Shown here piece by piece: positions 41,109-50,254 of a stretch of DNA of 64,000 bases. Position 1 is the stretch's first letter. Every line of letters begins with the position of its first letter. The notes beneath the pieces are model-generated. The model worked only from the letters and a program-made list of their open reading frames with translations, had not been told where the DNA came from and did no database searches. Source of the stretch: JBBWZH01 sp035544115 (GTDB lineage Bacteria > Actinomycetota > Actinomycetes > Mycobacteriales > CADCTP01); contig OY970235.1 of the NCBI GenBank assembly GCA_963714145.1, positions 6,510,001 to 6,574,000 on the forward strand, read 5' to 3'. A program made the translations under genes and the position numbers.

Positions 41109-41525
41109 GTGATCGTCGTCGATACTGGAGTCCTCTACGCCCTCGCTGACCGCGACGACACCCACCACGCCGCCTGCGTCCGCTGGCTGGCCACCGCACG
41201 GGATCCACTGATCGTCCCGCCTCCGGTCATCGCAGAAGCCTGCTACCTGATCGGCCGCGCCCTCGGCCCCGGCCCCGAGGCCGCCTTCCTGGACGCCTTC
41301 GGCCCCGGCCAAGCCTTCACCCTCGGCAACCTCCTCGAAGCTGACCTGCCCCGCATGGCAGCCCTGGTCCGCCAGTACGGCGACCTACCCCTCGGCGGCA
41401 CCGACGCCGCCGTCATCGCCACCGCCGAACGTCTCGGCGTCACCGACGTCGCCACCGTCGACCGACGACACTTCACCGTCGTCCGGCCCGCGCATGTACC
41501 AGCCTTCACGTTGCTACCGACGTGA
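41109..41525 (+). CDS. PIN-domain ribonuclease toxin (VapC-type)
   Basis: A 138-residue PIN protein. The acidic catalytic residues appear as IVVDTGVLYALADRDD (first Asp), PVIAEACYLIG (Glu), and GGTDAAVIATAERLGVTDVATVDRRHF (Asp pair). VapC toxins cut tRNA or rRNA in a magnesium-dependent way. It forms an operon with the short antitoxin. The pair sits just inside the left att copy, where addiction modules of genomic islands are often found. Confidence 0.9.
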   Translation: MIVVDTGVLYALADRDDTHHAACVRWLATARDPLIVPPPVIAEACYLIGRALGPGPEAAFLDAFGPGQAFTLGNLLEADLPRMAALVRQYGDLPLGGTDAAVIATAERLGVTDVATVDRRHFTVVRPAHVPAFTLLPT

Positions 41526-42281
41526 CCAATATGCTCCGGACGGAACGATGATAACGACCCGCCCCAGTTCATCCGGCAGCCGACCAATTCCGCTACACCA
41601 CACTCTGCGACGCCACCAAACGGTGCCGGAGTGCCCGCGCCGTCCCACAGAAAGCTCGTGCCCACATATCAGACAGTTCCGGCGAGCCAACAGTCTGTGG
41701 GCATTGTCTACTGAGCCTGACTATTTCGAACTGTTTTCCCGAGCCTGAGCACGGACCCCAGCCTGGCAGGCGCTGAGCGCTGGGCTGACGGCCCGACCGG
41801 GCGAGCCGATGAGCAGGCCGGCGAGACTCGCCCTGCGCGAACTTGGCGTTCCATCCGGCCGGCACCGCGCGCGCCAGCTCACTCCAGACCTGATTCACCG
41901 CGCCGCCATCATCTATGTCATGACAGCCGTCCAATGCGACGCGATCGTGGAGATGGTCCGCCGCTGTCACCAAGATTTGCCCGCCTCGACCCGACCCGAG
42001 ACGTCTCCGAACCCACGGCCGGGCACCACCGCCGCCTCGCTATCCAACTCCACCGGCTGGTCATCGATCAGCTCACTGCTATCGGCGCTTGCCCACCACC
42101 GGCAAGTACACCCGTGTAGCCGTCTGAACGGATCACTGGGTGTGTGTGGCGGGCGTCGGGTGGACGTCTGCGTCATTGCGGCGGATCGTGGCGGGTACGT
42201 ATGCGGCACGAGGGGTGGCTGGGCGGTTGTCGCGGCTGGCGAGGTCGCGGGTGGGTGTAGGGACAAAGGTCGGAGGCGGGT
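41526..42281. other. Mostly relic DNA between the VapC-type toxin and peptide-binding genes
   Basis: Apart from the phosphatase relic, these 756 bp show no gene. The first 280 bp are lower in GC than their surroundings. GGAGG at 42272-42276 serves the next gene. Confidence 0.5.
41809..42119 (+). pseudogene. Low-molecular-weight protein tyrosine phosphatase relic
   Basis: One frame reads ALRELGVPSGRHRARQLTPD then LIHRAAIIYVMTAVQCDAIVEMV, characteristic of the middle of LMW phosphatases. After a frameshift near 41970 the next frame gives LDPTRDVSEPTAGHHRRLAI then QLHRLVIDQLTAIG, the family's C-terminal DP loop and last helix. The N-terminal CxxxxxR loop is missing. Confidence 0.65.
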
Positions 42282-44243
42282 GTGGGTTCGGCCGGTGGAG
42301 CCGGTGCGCGGCCGGCGGGATTGTCAGCGGTTGAGGGTGGGCAGGTGGTGATGGACCCTGCGTCGTTCCCGACGGTGTTGCGGGAGTCGCCGGTGTTCGC
42401 CAGGCGCTTTGCCGAGGGGTTGTTGCCGCCGGTGGCGGCGCGGGTGGGGCGGGATCCGTTGGTGATCCGGCCGGTGCACGGGGTTGGCCGGTACGGCGGC
42501 ACGCTGCGGCGGGGTTTCATCGGTGTCGCCGATCGGATGAACGGGGCGCGGTTGTGCGCGGGGCCGGACAGTCTGCTGTATTGGGATTTCCGGTGCGAGA
42601 ATGTGGTGCCGAACATCGCCTGGGGTTATGAGCTCGGTGACGGCGATCGGGTGCTGACGTTGCGGCTGCGTCGGGGGATGCGGTGGTCGGATGGTGCCGC
42701 GTTCACTGCCGAGGACATCGTGTTCTGGCGGGAGGACATCAGCCTGCACCCGGACCTCGGTGCGAGCAGCACCGCGCTGCTGGCCGGGGGCAAGCCGGTT
42801 CGGGTGGAGATGGTGGACGCGTTGACCGTGCGGTACGTCTCGGCCGTGCCGAATCCGCTGCTGCCGGGGCTGCTGGCCGGGCCGGCGAGCATCGGCGGGC
42901 TGGCGGGCAACGGTCATGCGGGTGGCGGTGGGTATGCGCCGAAGCACTACCTGGCCCGGTTCCACCCGGCGTACACGTCGATGGCGCAGGTGGACCGGCA
43001 GGCGCGGGAGGCGGGATTCGCCGGCTGGGCGGCATTCCTCCTGTATCTGAACGACTGGAGTCGCAATCCCGATCTTCCTTCGGTGACGCCGTGGCTGGTC
43101 ACCCGGCCGATCACCGACCCGCCGTGGGAGTTGGAGGCCAACCCCTACAGCGTCTGGGTGGACATCGCCGGCAACCAACTGCCCTACATCCACACGGTCA
43201 CGATGGCCGCGGTCGACGACCTGGAGGGGATTGCGGCGGGAGCCGCCGCCGGGGAATACGACTTCCAGGACCGGCACCTGGCCGTTGCGAGCCTGCCGAC
43301 GCTGATGGCCAACCAGGGCCGCGGCGGCTACGTCGTCCGCCATGCGCTGGGCCGGGACCTGGACTTCGGGGTACGGCTGAACCTGGCCTACGACGCCGAC
43401 CGGTACCTCGGTGAGCTGATCCGCAACGTCGACTTCCGCCGGGCGCTGTCGTTGGCGATCGACCGCAACCAGATCAACCAGGTGTTCTTCCTGGGCAGCA
43501 GCATCCCCACCGCCACCATGCCGGCCGACGACAGCCGGTACTACCCCGGCCCGGACTGGCGCCTGAAGTGGGCCCGCTATGACCCCAACCTGGCCAATGT
43601 GCTGCTGGACCGGATCGGGCTCACCGCCCGCGACCAGGCCGGGTACCGGCTGCGGGCCGACCGCACCGACCGGATCCGGTTGGACTACCAGGCCGTCCTG
43701 GCCTTCGTCGACTTCCCCGCCATCGGCGAGATGATCAGGGAGCAGTGGCGGAGGATCGGGGTCGATCTGACCGTGCAGACGGTGAGCGCGGAGGCGATCG
43801 TGGCTCGGGCGGTCGGCAACGAGTTGATGCTCTCCGGTCACCATGTCGGCACCGACGACCCGTTCCTGGCGCCGGAGACATTCCTGCCGACCGTGCTGAC
43901 CAGCTACACCGGCATGATCGGTGTCCCGTACGCGAAGTGGTTCGCCTCCGGCGGGCGAGACGGCGCCGAACCCCCGCCGCCGCTGGCGTTGCTGACCCAC
44001 GCGATGAGCCTGTACCGGCAGGGCCTGCAGGCCGGCGAGGCCGCCCGGACCCGGCTGGGGAAGCAGCTCTACAAGCTGCACGCCGACCAGGTCTGGTCGA
44101 TCGGCGTCGTCGGCTTCGGCCTGTCCCTTTACGGCATCTACACCGCCAGCACCAAACTGGGCAACGTCCCGGCCGGGATGCTCAACACCAACCGGCAGAA
44201 AACCCCGAGCAACGCCCTACCCATGACCTTCTACTACCGGTAG
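42282..44243 (+). CDS. Peptide/oligosaccharide ABC substrate-binding protein (family 5), no signal peptide
   Basis: A 653-residue SBP family 5 protein, closely related to the gene at 44524 throughout (LLYWDF, RRGMRWSDGAAFTAEDIVFWREDISL, VWVDIAGNQLPYIHTVTM, QKTPSNALPMTFYYR). It begins at GTG 42282 with GGAGG at 5-bp spacing, at the point matching residue ~45 of its neighbour. The Tat/lipoprotein signal that the neighbour carries is absent, and upstream frames do not supply it. It is either a decayed copy that lost its export signal or an unexported variant. No cognate permease or ATPase genes are nearby. Confidence 0.85.
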   Translation: MGSAGGAGARPAGLSAVEGGQVVMDPASFPTVLRESPVFARRFAEGLLPPVAARVGRDPLVIRPVHGVGRYGGTLRRGFIGVADRMNGARLCAGPDSLLYWDFRCENVVPNIAWGYELGDGDRVLTLRLRRGMRWSDGAAFTAEDIVFWREDISLHPDLGASSTALLAGGKPVRVEMVDALTVRYVSAVPNPLLPGLLAGPASIGGLAGNGHAGGGGYAPKHYLARFHPAYTSMAQVDRQAREAGFAGWAAFLLYLNDWSRNPDLPSVTPWLVTRPITDPPWELEANPYSVWVDIAGNQLPYIHTVTMAAVDDLEGIAAGAAAGEYDFQDRHLAVASLPTLMANQGRGGYVVRHALGRDLDFGVRLNLAYDADRYLGELIRNVDFRRALSLAIDRNQINQVFFLGSSIPTATMPADDSRYYPGPDWRLKWARYDPNLANVLLDRIGLTARDQAGYRLRADRTDRIRLDYQAVLAFVDFPAIGEMIREQWRRIGVDLTVQTVSAEAIVARAVGNELMLSGHHVGTDDPFLAPETFLPTVLTSYTGMIGVPYAKWFASGGRDGAEPPPPLALLTHAMSLYRQGLQAGEAARTRLGKQLYKLHADQVWSIGVVGFGLSLYGIYTASTKLGNVPAGMLNTNRQKTPSNALPMTFYYR

Positions 44244-44523
44244 GCCCTCCGCCTACTACCGGTAGGCCCTCCGCTGTCGTCGGCGTGGGGCGGCGTCTGG
44301 CGGTGCCTCTTCGCCGACCTGCCCCGACGTGGGGAGTGTCACGGCGGGTGAGTGTGTCAACACTGGCGCGGTGGTTGACTGAGCTGAAACGAATATTCAT
44401 GCCTTATGGCGCACTACAAAGCATGAATGCGTATGAATGCGGCAAGCGATGGATCAGCTGTGCTGTTGCTGGAGGCGGGCCGGGGTGGTGGGTGACCGGC
44501 CGCCGCGGGTTGGTCGGGAGTAG
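44244..44523. promoter_or_regulatory. Promoter region of the 44.5-kb operon
   Basis: 280 bp, of which 44380-44460 is clearly AT-richer than the rest. It contains two spaced copies of CATGAATGCG/TATGAATGCG (44421-44442) and GAATATTCATGCC. Probable promoter with an operator-like direct repeat. Confidence 0.4.
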
Positions 44524-46611
44524 GTGGTCGGTGTGGGCGAGCCGTACAGCCGGCGGAGGTTTCTGCGGGACGCCGGGTTGCTCGGTGGCGGCGCTGTCGT
44601 GCTGGTGGCGTGCACGCCGGCGGCCACGCCGCCGTCCTCAGGGCCGACGGGGCCCGGGGCGGGCGGAGGTGTGCAGGTGGCGGGGCTGCCTGTGGTGGAG
44701 GGCGGGCAGGTCGTCACCGACCGGGCGCTGTTCCCGACCGTCTTCCACGAGTCGCCGGAATTCGCCGCGCTGACCGCAGCAGGGAGGCTGCCGCCGGTGG
44801 CCGCTCGGGTTGGCCGGGACCCGCTGGTGGTCCGGCCGGTGCACGAGGTGGGCAGGTACGGCGGCGGGCTGCGGCGCGGCTTCATCGGTACCTCCGACCG
44901 GCAGAACGGCGCGCGGTTCTGCGCCGGCCCGGATAGCCTGCTGTACTGGGACTTCCAGTGGCAGCACGTGGTGCCGAACATCGCCGCGGACTTTGAGCTG
45001 AGCGACGGGGCCAGGGTGCTTACGCTGCACCTGCGTCGCGGCCTGCGGTGGTCGGACGGGGTCCCGTTCACCGCCGATGACATCATCTTCTGGCGGGAGG
45101 ACGTCAGCCTGGACGCCGAGCTCGGCGGCGGGGGCACTTCGCTGCTGGCCGGCGGCCGGCAGGTCCGGGTCGAGAAGGTCGACACGTTCACCGTCCGGTA
45201 CCTCTCGGCGGTGCCGAACTCGCTGCTGCCGCGGCTGCTCGCCGGCAACACCGACATCGCCGGGCTGGCCGCCAACGGCCATTTCGGCGGCGGCGGGTTC
45301 GCGCCGAAGCACTATCTGTCCGGCTTCCACCCGAAGTACACGTCGAAGGCCCGGGCGGACAGGCTCGCCCGCGACGCCGGATTCGACGGGTGGGCGTCGT
45401 ACTTCGCCAACCGGGCGACCTGGAGCAAGAACCCGCAGCTGCCGTCGGTCACCCCGTGGATCGTGACCCGGCCGATCAACAACCCGCCGTGGGAGCTGAC
45501 CGCCAACCCGTACAGCATCTGGGTGGACACCGCCGGCAACCAACTGCCCTACATCCACACCATCACCATGAGCAGCGCCGACAGCCTGGAGATCATCAAC
45601 CTGCGCGCGGCCGCCGGCGAGTACGACTTCCAGGACCGCCACCTGAGCGTCGCCGGCCTGCCGGTGCTCGTGCAGAACCAGAAGCGCGGCAGCTACACCG
45701 TCCACCGTGCCCCGACCAAGGAACTCGACTTCGGTGTCCGGCTGAACCTGGCCTACGCCAAGGACACCTACCTCGGCGATCTGATCCGTACCGCCGACTT
45801 CCGCCGCGCGCTGTCGCTGGGCGTCGACCGGAGCCAAATCAATCAGGCGTTCTTCCTCGGCACCAGCGAGCCGACCGCGACCGTGCCGGCCGACGACAGC
45901 CCGTACTTCCCCGGGCCCGACTGGCGGCTGAAATGGGCCGCCCACGACCCGGCCCAGGCCAACGCGCTGCTCGACCGGATCGGACTGACCGCCAGGGACA
46001 GCTCGGGCTACCGGGCCCGGGCCGACGGCAGGGGCCGGATCCGGCTGGACTACCAGGCGGTGACGGCGTTCGCCGACTTCCCCGCCATCGGCGAAATGAT
46101 CAAGAAGCAGTGGGAGCAGATCGGGATCGACCTGAACGTCGCGACGGTCACCGGCGAGCTCATCGTGCAGCGGGCGATCGCCAACGAGCTCATGCTGTCG
46201 GGCCACCAGGTCGGCACCGACGACCCGTTCCTCGCCGCGGATACGTTCCTGCCGACGATCGTGGCCAACTACACCGGGATGATCGGCATTCCCTACGCGA
46301 AGTGGTTCGCCTCCGGCGGCCGCGACGGCACCGAGCCGCCGCCGGCGGTGGGGCTGCTGAAAGACGCGATGCGCCTGTACGAGCGTGGCCGCCAAGCGGC
46401 GACCGACGCCGACCGCGCCGCCCTGGGACAGCAGCTCTACCGGCTGCACGCCGACCAGGTGTGGACGATCGGTGTGGTCGGCCGCGGACTGTCCATCAAT
46501 GGCGTCTACACCGCCCGCAACACCCTGCGGAACATCCCCGGGCGAATGCTCAACACCAACCACCAGAAAACGCCGAGCAACGCGCTGCCGATGACCTTCT
46601 ACTACCAATGA
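44524..46611 (+). CDS. Peptide/oligosaccharide ABC substrate-binding lipoprotein (family 5), Tat-exported
   Basis: A 695-residue SBP family 5 protein. A Tat motif (SRRRFLRDAG), hydrophobic core (LLGGGAVVLV) and lipobox VACT predict export and lipidation. A Gly/Pro linker leads to the binding domain: SLLYWDFQWQHVVPNIAADF, RRGLRWSDGVPFTADDIIFWREDVSLD, DFRRALSLGVDRSQINQAFFLG. Much longer than typical ~550-residue members. GTG 44524 has GGGAG just 3 bp upstream; GTG 44533 is an alternative. It follows an AT-richer 280-bp promoter region. Its stop overlaps the next gene (ATGA). Confidence 0.92.
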   Translation: MVGVGEPYSRRRFLRDAGLLGGGAVVLVACTPAATPPSSGPTGPGAGGGVQVAGLPVVEGGQVVTDRALFPTVFHESPEFAALTAAGRLPPVAARVGRDPLVVRPVHEVGRYGGGLRRGFIGTSDRQNGARFCAGPDSLLYWDFQWQHVVPNIAADFELSDGARVLTLHLRRGLRWSDGVPFTADDIIFWREDVSLDAELGGGGTSLLAGGRQVRVEKVDTFTVRYLSAVPNSLLPRLLAGNTDIAGLAANGHFGGGGFAPKHYLSGFHPKYTSKARADRLARDAGFDGWASYFANRATWSKNPQLPSVTPWIVTRPINNPPWELTANPYSIWVDTAGNQLPYIHTITMSSADSLEIINLRAAAGEYDFQDRHLSVAGLPVLVQNQKRGSYTVHRAPTKELDFGVRLNLAYAKDTYLGDLIRTADFRRALSLGVDRSQINQAFFLGTSEPTATVPADDSPYFPGPDWRLKWAAHDPAQANALLDRIGLTARDSSGYRARADGRGRIRLDYQAVTAFADFPAIGEMIKKQWEQIGIDLNVATVTGELIVQRAIANELMLSGHQVGTDDPFLAADTFLPTIVANYTGMIGIPYAKWFASGGRDGTEPPPAVGLLKDAMRLYERGRQAATDADRAALGQQLYRLHADQVWTIGVVGRGLSINGVYTARNTLRNIPGRMLNTNHQKTPSNALPMTFYYQ

Positions 46612-47606
46612 GCACCCCACCGACCCGCCCGGCCGCCACCCCCGGCCCGGCCGTGCCCGCCGGGCCACGGCGGCACCAGGGCTACCCGCCGCCCGCTACC
46701 GGCCCGCGACGGGCTCCCTCGCCCGGGCCGCTGCCACCGGCCGAGAGCCGCTGCGCGCCGGTAGCCGAGTCGCGCGGCGAACCCCTCGCCGGCACCGCCC
46801 GCCCGGCCAGCCGCTGGCTGCTCATCGAACACCCCGGCCCGTGGGGCATCGAACCGCCCCGCGACTCGCGTCTGGACGGAGCAGCAGCCGCGGAGCTGTC
46901 GGCGTGGGCCGCGTACGCCGGGGTAAAGCTGATGCTGATCCGCCGACCCGGCCGTGACCCCGCCGGCACCAGGCGCTGGGCGTACGTCGACTCCCGACCC
47001 GGCCGCGAGGCGTCCTGGTGGGGCCACTGGAGCACGCCCGCCGACTTACTCGACCTGCCGGCACACGTGCCGCCGGCCGGGCCGCCGACCGCGGTCGCGA
47101 CCTACCTGGTCTGCGTCAACGGCCGGCGCGACCCCTGCTGCGGCGTCCGCGGCCGGCCAGTCGCCGCGGTGCTGGTGCGGGCCCGGCCCGAACAGACCTG
47201 GGAGTGCTCGCACATCGGCGGCGACCGGTTCGCCGCCAACCTCCTCGCGCTCCCGCACGGCCTCAGCTACGGCCGCCTCACCCCAGCCACCGCGGTCGCC
47301 GTAGCCGACGCCTACGAGCGCGGCCACGTCGAGCCGACCTGGCTACGTGGCCGGACCTGCCTGCCCCCACCGGCCCAGGCCGCCGAACACTTCGCCCGGC
47401 AGGCACTCGGCGAAACCAGCCTGGACGCCCTGCAACCCCGCAGCGCGGTCGCCCGCGACGCCAGCACCTGGCAGATCCGGCTGGGCCCGCCCGAACACAC
47501 CGTGCTCATCCGCCTCGGCCACACCGAACCGTTCCCCCAAGGCTGCCGCTGGCCCGACCCCGAGCCGGCACCGACATTCGAACTCCTGGACATTCAGCCC
47601 GGCTGA
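46608..47606 (+). CDS. Sucrase/ferredoxin-like (thioredoxin-fold 2Fe-2S) protein
   Basis: A 332-residue protein of the sucrase/ferredoxin-like family. After a ~45-residue Pro-rich N-terminus comes SRCAPVAESRGEPLAGTARPASRWLLIEHPGPWG, and the thioredoxin-like [2Fe-2S] half contains CVNGRRDPCCGVRGRPVAAVL and WECSHIGGDRFAANLLALPHGLSYG. These cysteines likely hold the cluster. ATG 46608 overlaps the binding-protein stop, so it is translationally coupled, an unusual pairing with an ABC binding protein. Function of the family is largely unknown. Confidence 0.87.
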   Translation: MSTPPTRPAATPGPAVPAGPRRHQGYPPPATGPRRAPSPGPLPPAESRCAPVAESRGEPLAGTARPASRWLLIEHPGPWGIEPPRDSRLDGAAAAELSAWAAYAGVKLMLIRRPGRDPAGTRRWAYVDSRPGREASWWGHWSTPADLLDLPAHVPPAGPPTAVATYLVCVNGRRDPCCGVRGRPVAAVLVRARPEQTWECSHIGGDRFAANLLALPHGLSYGRLTPATAVAVADAYERGHVEPTWLRGRTCLPPPAQAAEHFARQALGETSLDALQPRSAVARDASTWQIRLGPPEHTVLIRLGHTEPFPQGCRWPDPEPAPTFELLDIQPG

Positions 47607-47636
47607 CCACCCAACCCGGCGGGCCGCTGTCGGGAG

Positions 47637-47702
47637 CTACTCGTAGGAGAAGGTCATGGAGAGGGCGTTGCTCGGGGTCTTCTGGTGGATCGTATTGCGG
47701 TC
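47637..47702 (-). pseudogene. 3'-end relic of a third family 5 binding-protein gene
   Basis: The minus strand encodes RNTIHQKTPSNALSMTFSYE and stop, matching the C-terminus HQKTPSNALPMTFYYQ of the 44.5-kb gene. Similarity ends after ~21 codons. It lies inverted, 30 bp after the sucrase-like gene. Confidence 0.75.
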
Positions 47703-48028
47703 CTCATTTGAGGCTGAAATCCCCCGGGGAATGGTGTGCCCCATAGCTCTCAGGGCGTGGCACAGGTGTTGGGCCAGTAGCCCACGGGTGGGTAGCGTCC
47801 CGCTGAGTGGTGTTTCTACATGCCACGAATGGTGGTAGCTACTGACCGGTAGGTACCTACTCTCGCTTCCGAGGTCTCTCTCCCGAGCACACCAGCAGCG
47901 AGGCATTCCGTACCGCCGACACCCCAATCCCGGGCGCAGCGGAACGACGCCCGCCGGTCGCTCGCTGCCCGGGTGGGTATCGCGGAGTAGGACGGCAAAC
48001 AGTCACGGGTCGGGAAAGGTTGAACATT
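47703..48028. promoter_or_regulatory. pstS upstream region with two short palindromes
   Basis: 326 bp without a gene. GTAGCTAC (47835-47842) and the perfect 12-bp palindrome GTAGGTACCTAC (47849-47860) are 6 bp apart and could be an operator. I see no clear PhoP-box direct repeats (GTTCACC type). Confidence 0.4.
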
Positions 48029-49129
48029 ATGCCCACGGTTCGTTCGACTTTCTCTTGGATGCTCGCCGCGCTGTCGTCAATCTTCCTGGTGGCCGGCTGC
48101 GGCACCGACGACCCTGCCGCCTCGGGCGGCGGCGCAGCGGGAGCCGCCAACTGCGCGTCCGGCACCTTCACCGTGGCCGGGAACAGCTCGATGAAGAAGG
48201 GGATCGCCGCCTGGATCGAGGCCTACCAGCAGCGCTGCACCGACGTGGCGGTCAACTTCGACGGGCAGGGCTCCGGCTACGGACGGACCCAGTTCGTGCA
48301 GAAGCACGTCCCGATGGCCAGCTCCCTCGCTTCGCTCACCGGGGACCAGAAGGTGCAGGCGCAGCAGCGCTGCGCACCGGGCGCGGCGGTCGACCTCCCG
48401 ATGGCGATCATCCCGATCACACTGTCCTACAACCTGCCCGGCGTCGACCGACTCATCCTCACGCCCAGCCTGATCGCACGGATCTTCGACGGCAAGATCA
48501 AGCGGTGGAACGACCCGCAGCTCGTGGCGGTGAACCCCGGTGTCGCACTGCCGGACAAGAGCATCACGCCGGTGTTCTTCTCGGCCGACGCGGGCACCTC
48601 GGAGAACCTCACCCGGTTCCTGGTGAAGCAGGCTCCGGCCGACTGGCCGCACAAGCCGAGCCAATCCTGGCCAGTCAGCATCGGTATCGGCGCCGCCATC
48701 TCGACCACGATCGTACAAGCGGTGAAGAACACCGACGGTGCGCTGGGCTACGTCGACTACCCCGACGCGGTCGACAACAAGCTGTCGCTCGCTGCGCTGG
48801 ACACCGGCAAGGGTCCGGTGATGATCAGCTCCGAGTCGGTCGCGAAGGTGCTGACGGCCAGCACGACCAGCCAGGACGGTCAGGACATCACCCTGGACCT
48901 CGCCTACGGCCTTCATGAAGCAGGGGCGTACCCGGCGATCATGGCTGTCTACGAGATCACCTGCACCCGCGGGTTGCCGGCCGCCCAGGCGCGGTTCGTC
49001 AAGTCGTTCCTCACGCTGACCTCCAGCGACGAAGGCCAGCGGCTGCTCGCCGACGCCCGCTACATCCCGCTGCCGCCGGACCTGCACAACCGGGTCACGA
49101 CCGCGGTCGCCCAGCTGGCAGCCGGGTGA
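48029..49129 (+). CDS. pstS: Phosphate ABC transporter substrate-binding lipoprotein PstS
   Basis: A 366-residue binding protein. The lipoprotein signal ends FLVAGCGTD. Then come ASGTFTVAGNSSMKKGIAAWIEAYQQRC, FDGQGSGYGRTQFVQ, GRIWD-type ARIFDGKIKRWNDPQL, the phosphate-contacting FFSADAGTSENLTRFL (usually RxDxSGTT) and GYVDYPDAVDN. The motif near residue 190 departs from the RSDGSGT consensus, so affinity or ligand may differ from classical PstS. ATG 48029 follows GGGAAAGG. First of a pstSCAB operon. Confidence 0.87.
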   Translation: MPTVRSTFSWMLAALSSIFLVAGCGTDDPAASGGGAAGAANCASGTFTVAGNSSMKKGIAAWIEAYQQRCTDVAVNFDGQGSGYGRTQFVQKHVPMASSLASLTGDQKVQAQQRCAPGAAVDLPMAIIPITLSYNLPGVDRLILTPSLIARIFDGKIKRWNDPQLVAVNPGVALPDKSITPVFFSADAGTSENLTRFLVKQAPADWPHKPSQSWPVSIGIGAAISTTIVQAVKNTDGALGYVDYPDAVDNKLSLAALDTGKGPVMISSESVAKVLTASTTSQDGQDITLDLAYGLHEAGAYPAIMAVYEITCTRGLPAAQARFVKSFLTLTSSDEGQRLLADARYIPLPPDLHNRVTTAVAQLAAG

Positions 49130-49213
49130 TGGCGATCATCGGCCAGGTCGCTCGGCGGGGCGGCCGCGGAGCCAGCGACTAGGGGCGGCAATGACCCGAC
49201 CGGCAGGTAACTG

Positions 49214-50251
49214 ATGACAACCTCCGATGTCGTTGGATCTCCGACCGCCTCCCAACCGGCACCACCCCCGCCGCCCGGCCAGCGTCCAGCGTGGGTGGAA
49301 CCGGATGACGGCAGTTCTGGTCTGGCCCACGGAGGCGGAGATCAGGGCGACCGGGTCTTCCGGGCACTGACCGCCGCGGCGAGCGTGTTCGTCCTGCTGA
49401 TCATGGCCGCTCTCGCCGCGTTCCTGGTCTACCGGGCACTCCCGGCGCTGGCGGCGAACACGGCGAACTTCGCCACCGAGCAGCGGTGGAGCCCGGATGC
49501 GGACCAGCCCCGGTTCGGCGTCGCCGCGGCCCTTTACTTCACGCTGCTGACCTCGATGATCGCGGTGGTCCTGGCGGTGCCGGTGGCGGTCGGGGTGGCG
49601 CTGTTCATCACCTATCTCGCGCCGCGGCGGGTCAGCGAGGGCATGGGTTACCTGGTCGAGTTGCTCGCCGCGGTGCCGTCCATCGTGTACGGCCTGTGGG
49701 GGTTCACGGTGCTCGCACCGAACCTGGCCGGGCTGGTCAGCTGGCTGGACCGCTGGTTCGGCTGGACCATCGTGCTGAGATACCGGCCGGACAACGAGCC
49801 CAACAGCTACTCCCCGCTCGCGGCCGGCATCGTGCTGGCCATCATGATCCTGCCGATCATCTCGTCGCTGTCGCGCGAGGTGTTCCGCCGGGTGCCGCGC
49901 GAGCAGGTCGAGGCCGCGCTCGGGCTCGGCGCGACCCGCTGGGAGACGATCTGGATGACGGTGCTGCCGGTGGGCCGGGCCGGGGTGACCTCGGCGTCGC
50001 TGCTGGGCCTCGGCCGGGCGCTGGCCGAGACGCTGGCGGTCACCATGGTGCTGTCCACCGCCTACAACCTGACCGTGCACATCACCGAGAGCGGCGGCGT
50101 CACGCTCGCCTCGATCATCGTGCTGAAGTACGGCGAGGCCGGCGAGGTCGGCACCGGCGCGCTGGTCGCCGCCGGACTGTGCCTGTTTGTCATCACGCTC
50201 GCGGTGAACTTCGTCGCCCGCATGATCCTCGCCCGGCAGAAGGTGGGATAG
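49214..50251 (+). CDS. pstC: Phosphate ABC transporter permease PstC
   Basis: A 345-residue permease with a cytosolic ~45-residue N-terminus, then about six transmembrane helices. Family features are YFTLLTSMIAVVLAVPVAVGVALFITYLAPRRV, LLAAVPSIVYGLWGFTVL and the EAA coupling loop VEAALGLGATRWETIWMTVLPVGRAGV, followed by GRALAETLAVTMVLS. ATG 49214 lies 84 bp after pstS. Confidence 0.92.
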   Translation: MTTSDVVGSPTASQPAPPPPPGQRPAWVEPDDGSSGLAHGGGDQGDRVFRALTAAASVFVLLIMAALAAFLVYRALPALAANTANFATEQRWSPDADQPRFGVAAALYFTLLTSMIAVVLAVPVAVGVALFITYLAPRRVSEGMGYLVELLAAVPSIVYGLWGFTVLAPNLAGLVSWLDRWFGWTIVLRYRPDNEPNSYSPLAAGIVLAIMILPIISSLSREVFRRVPREQVEAALGLGATRWETIWMTVLPVGRAGVTSASLLGLGRALAETLAVTMVLSTAYNLTVHITESGGVTLASIIVLKYGEAGEVGTGALVAAGLCLFVITLAVNFVARMILARQKVG

Positions 50252-50254
50252 CCG

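Noticed and set aside
41570..41610. Sequence resembling the 5' half of a tRNA on the minus strand (TGTAGCGGAATTGGT)
   Set aside because: No pairing acceptor strand, anticodon stem or T arm can be formed around it.
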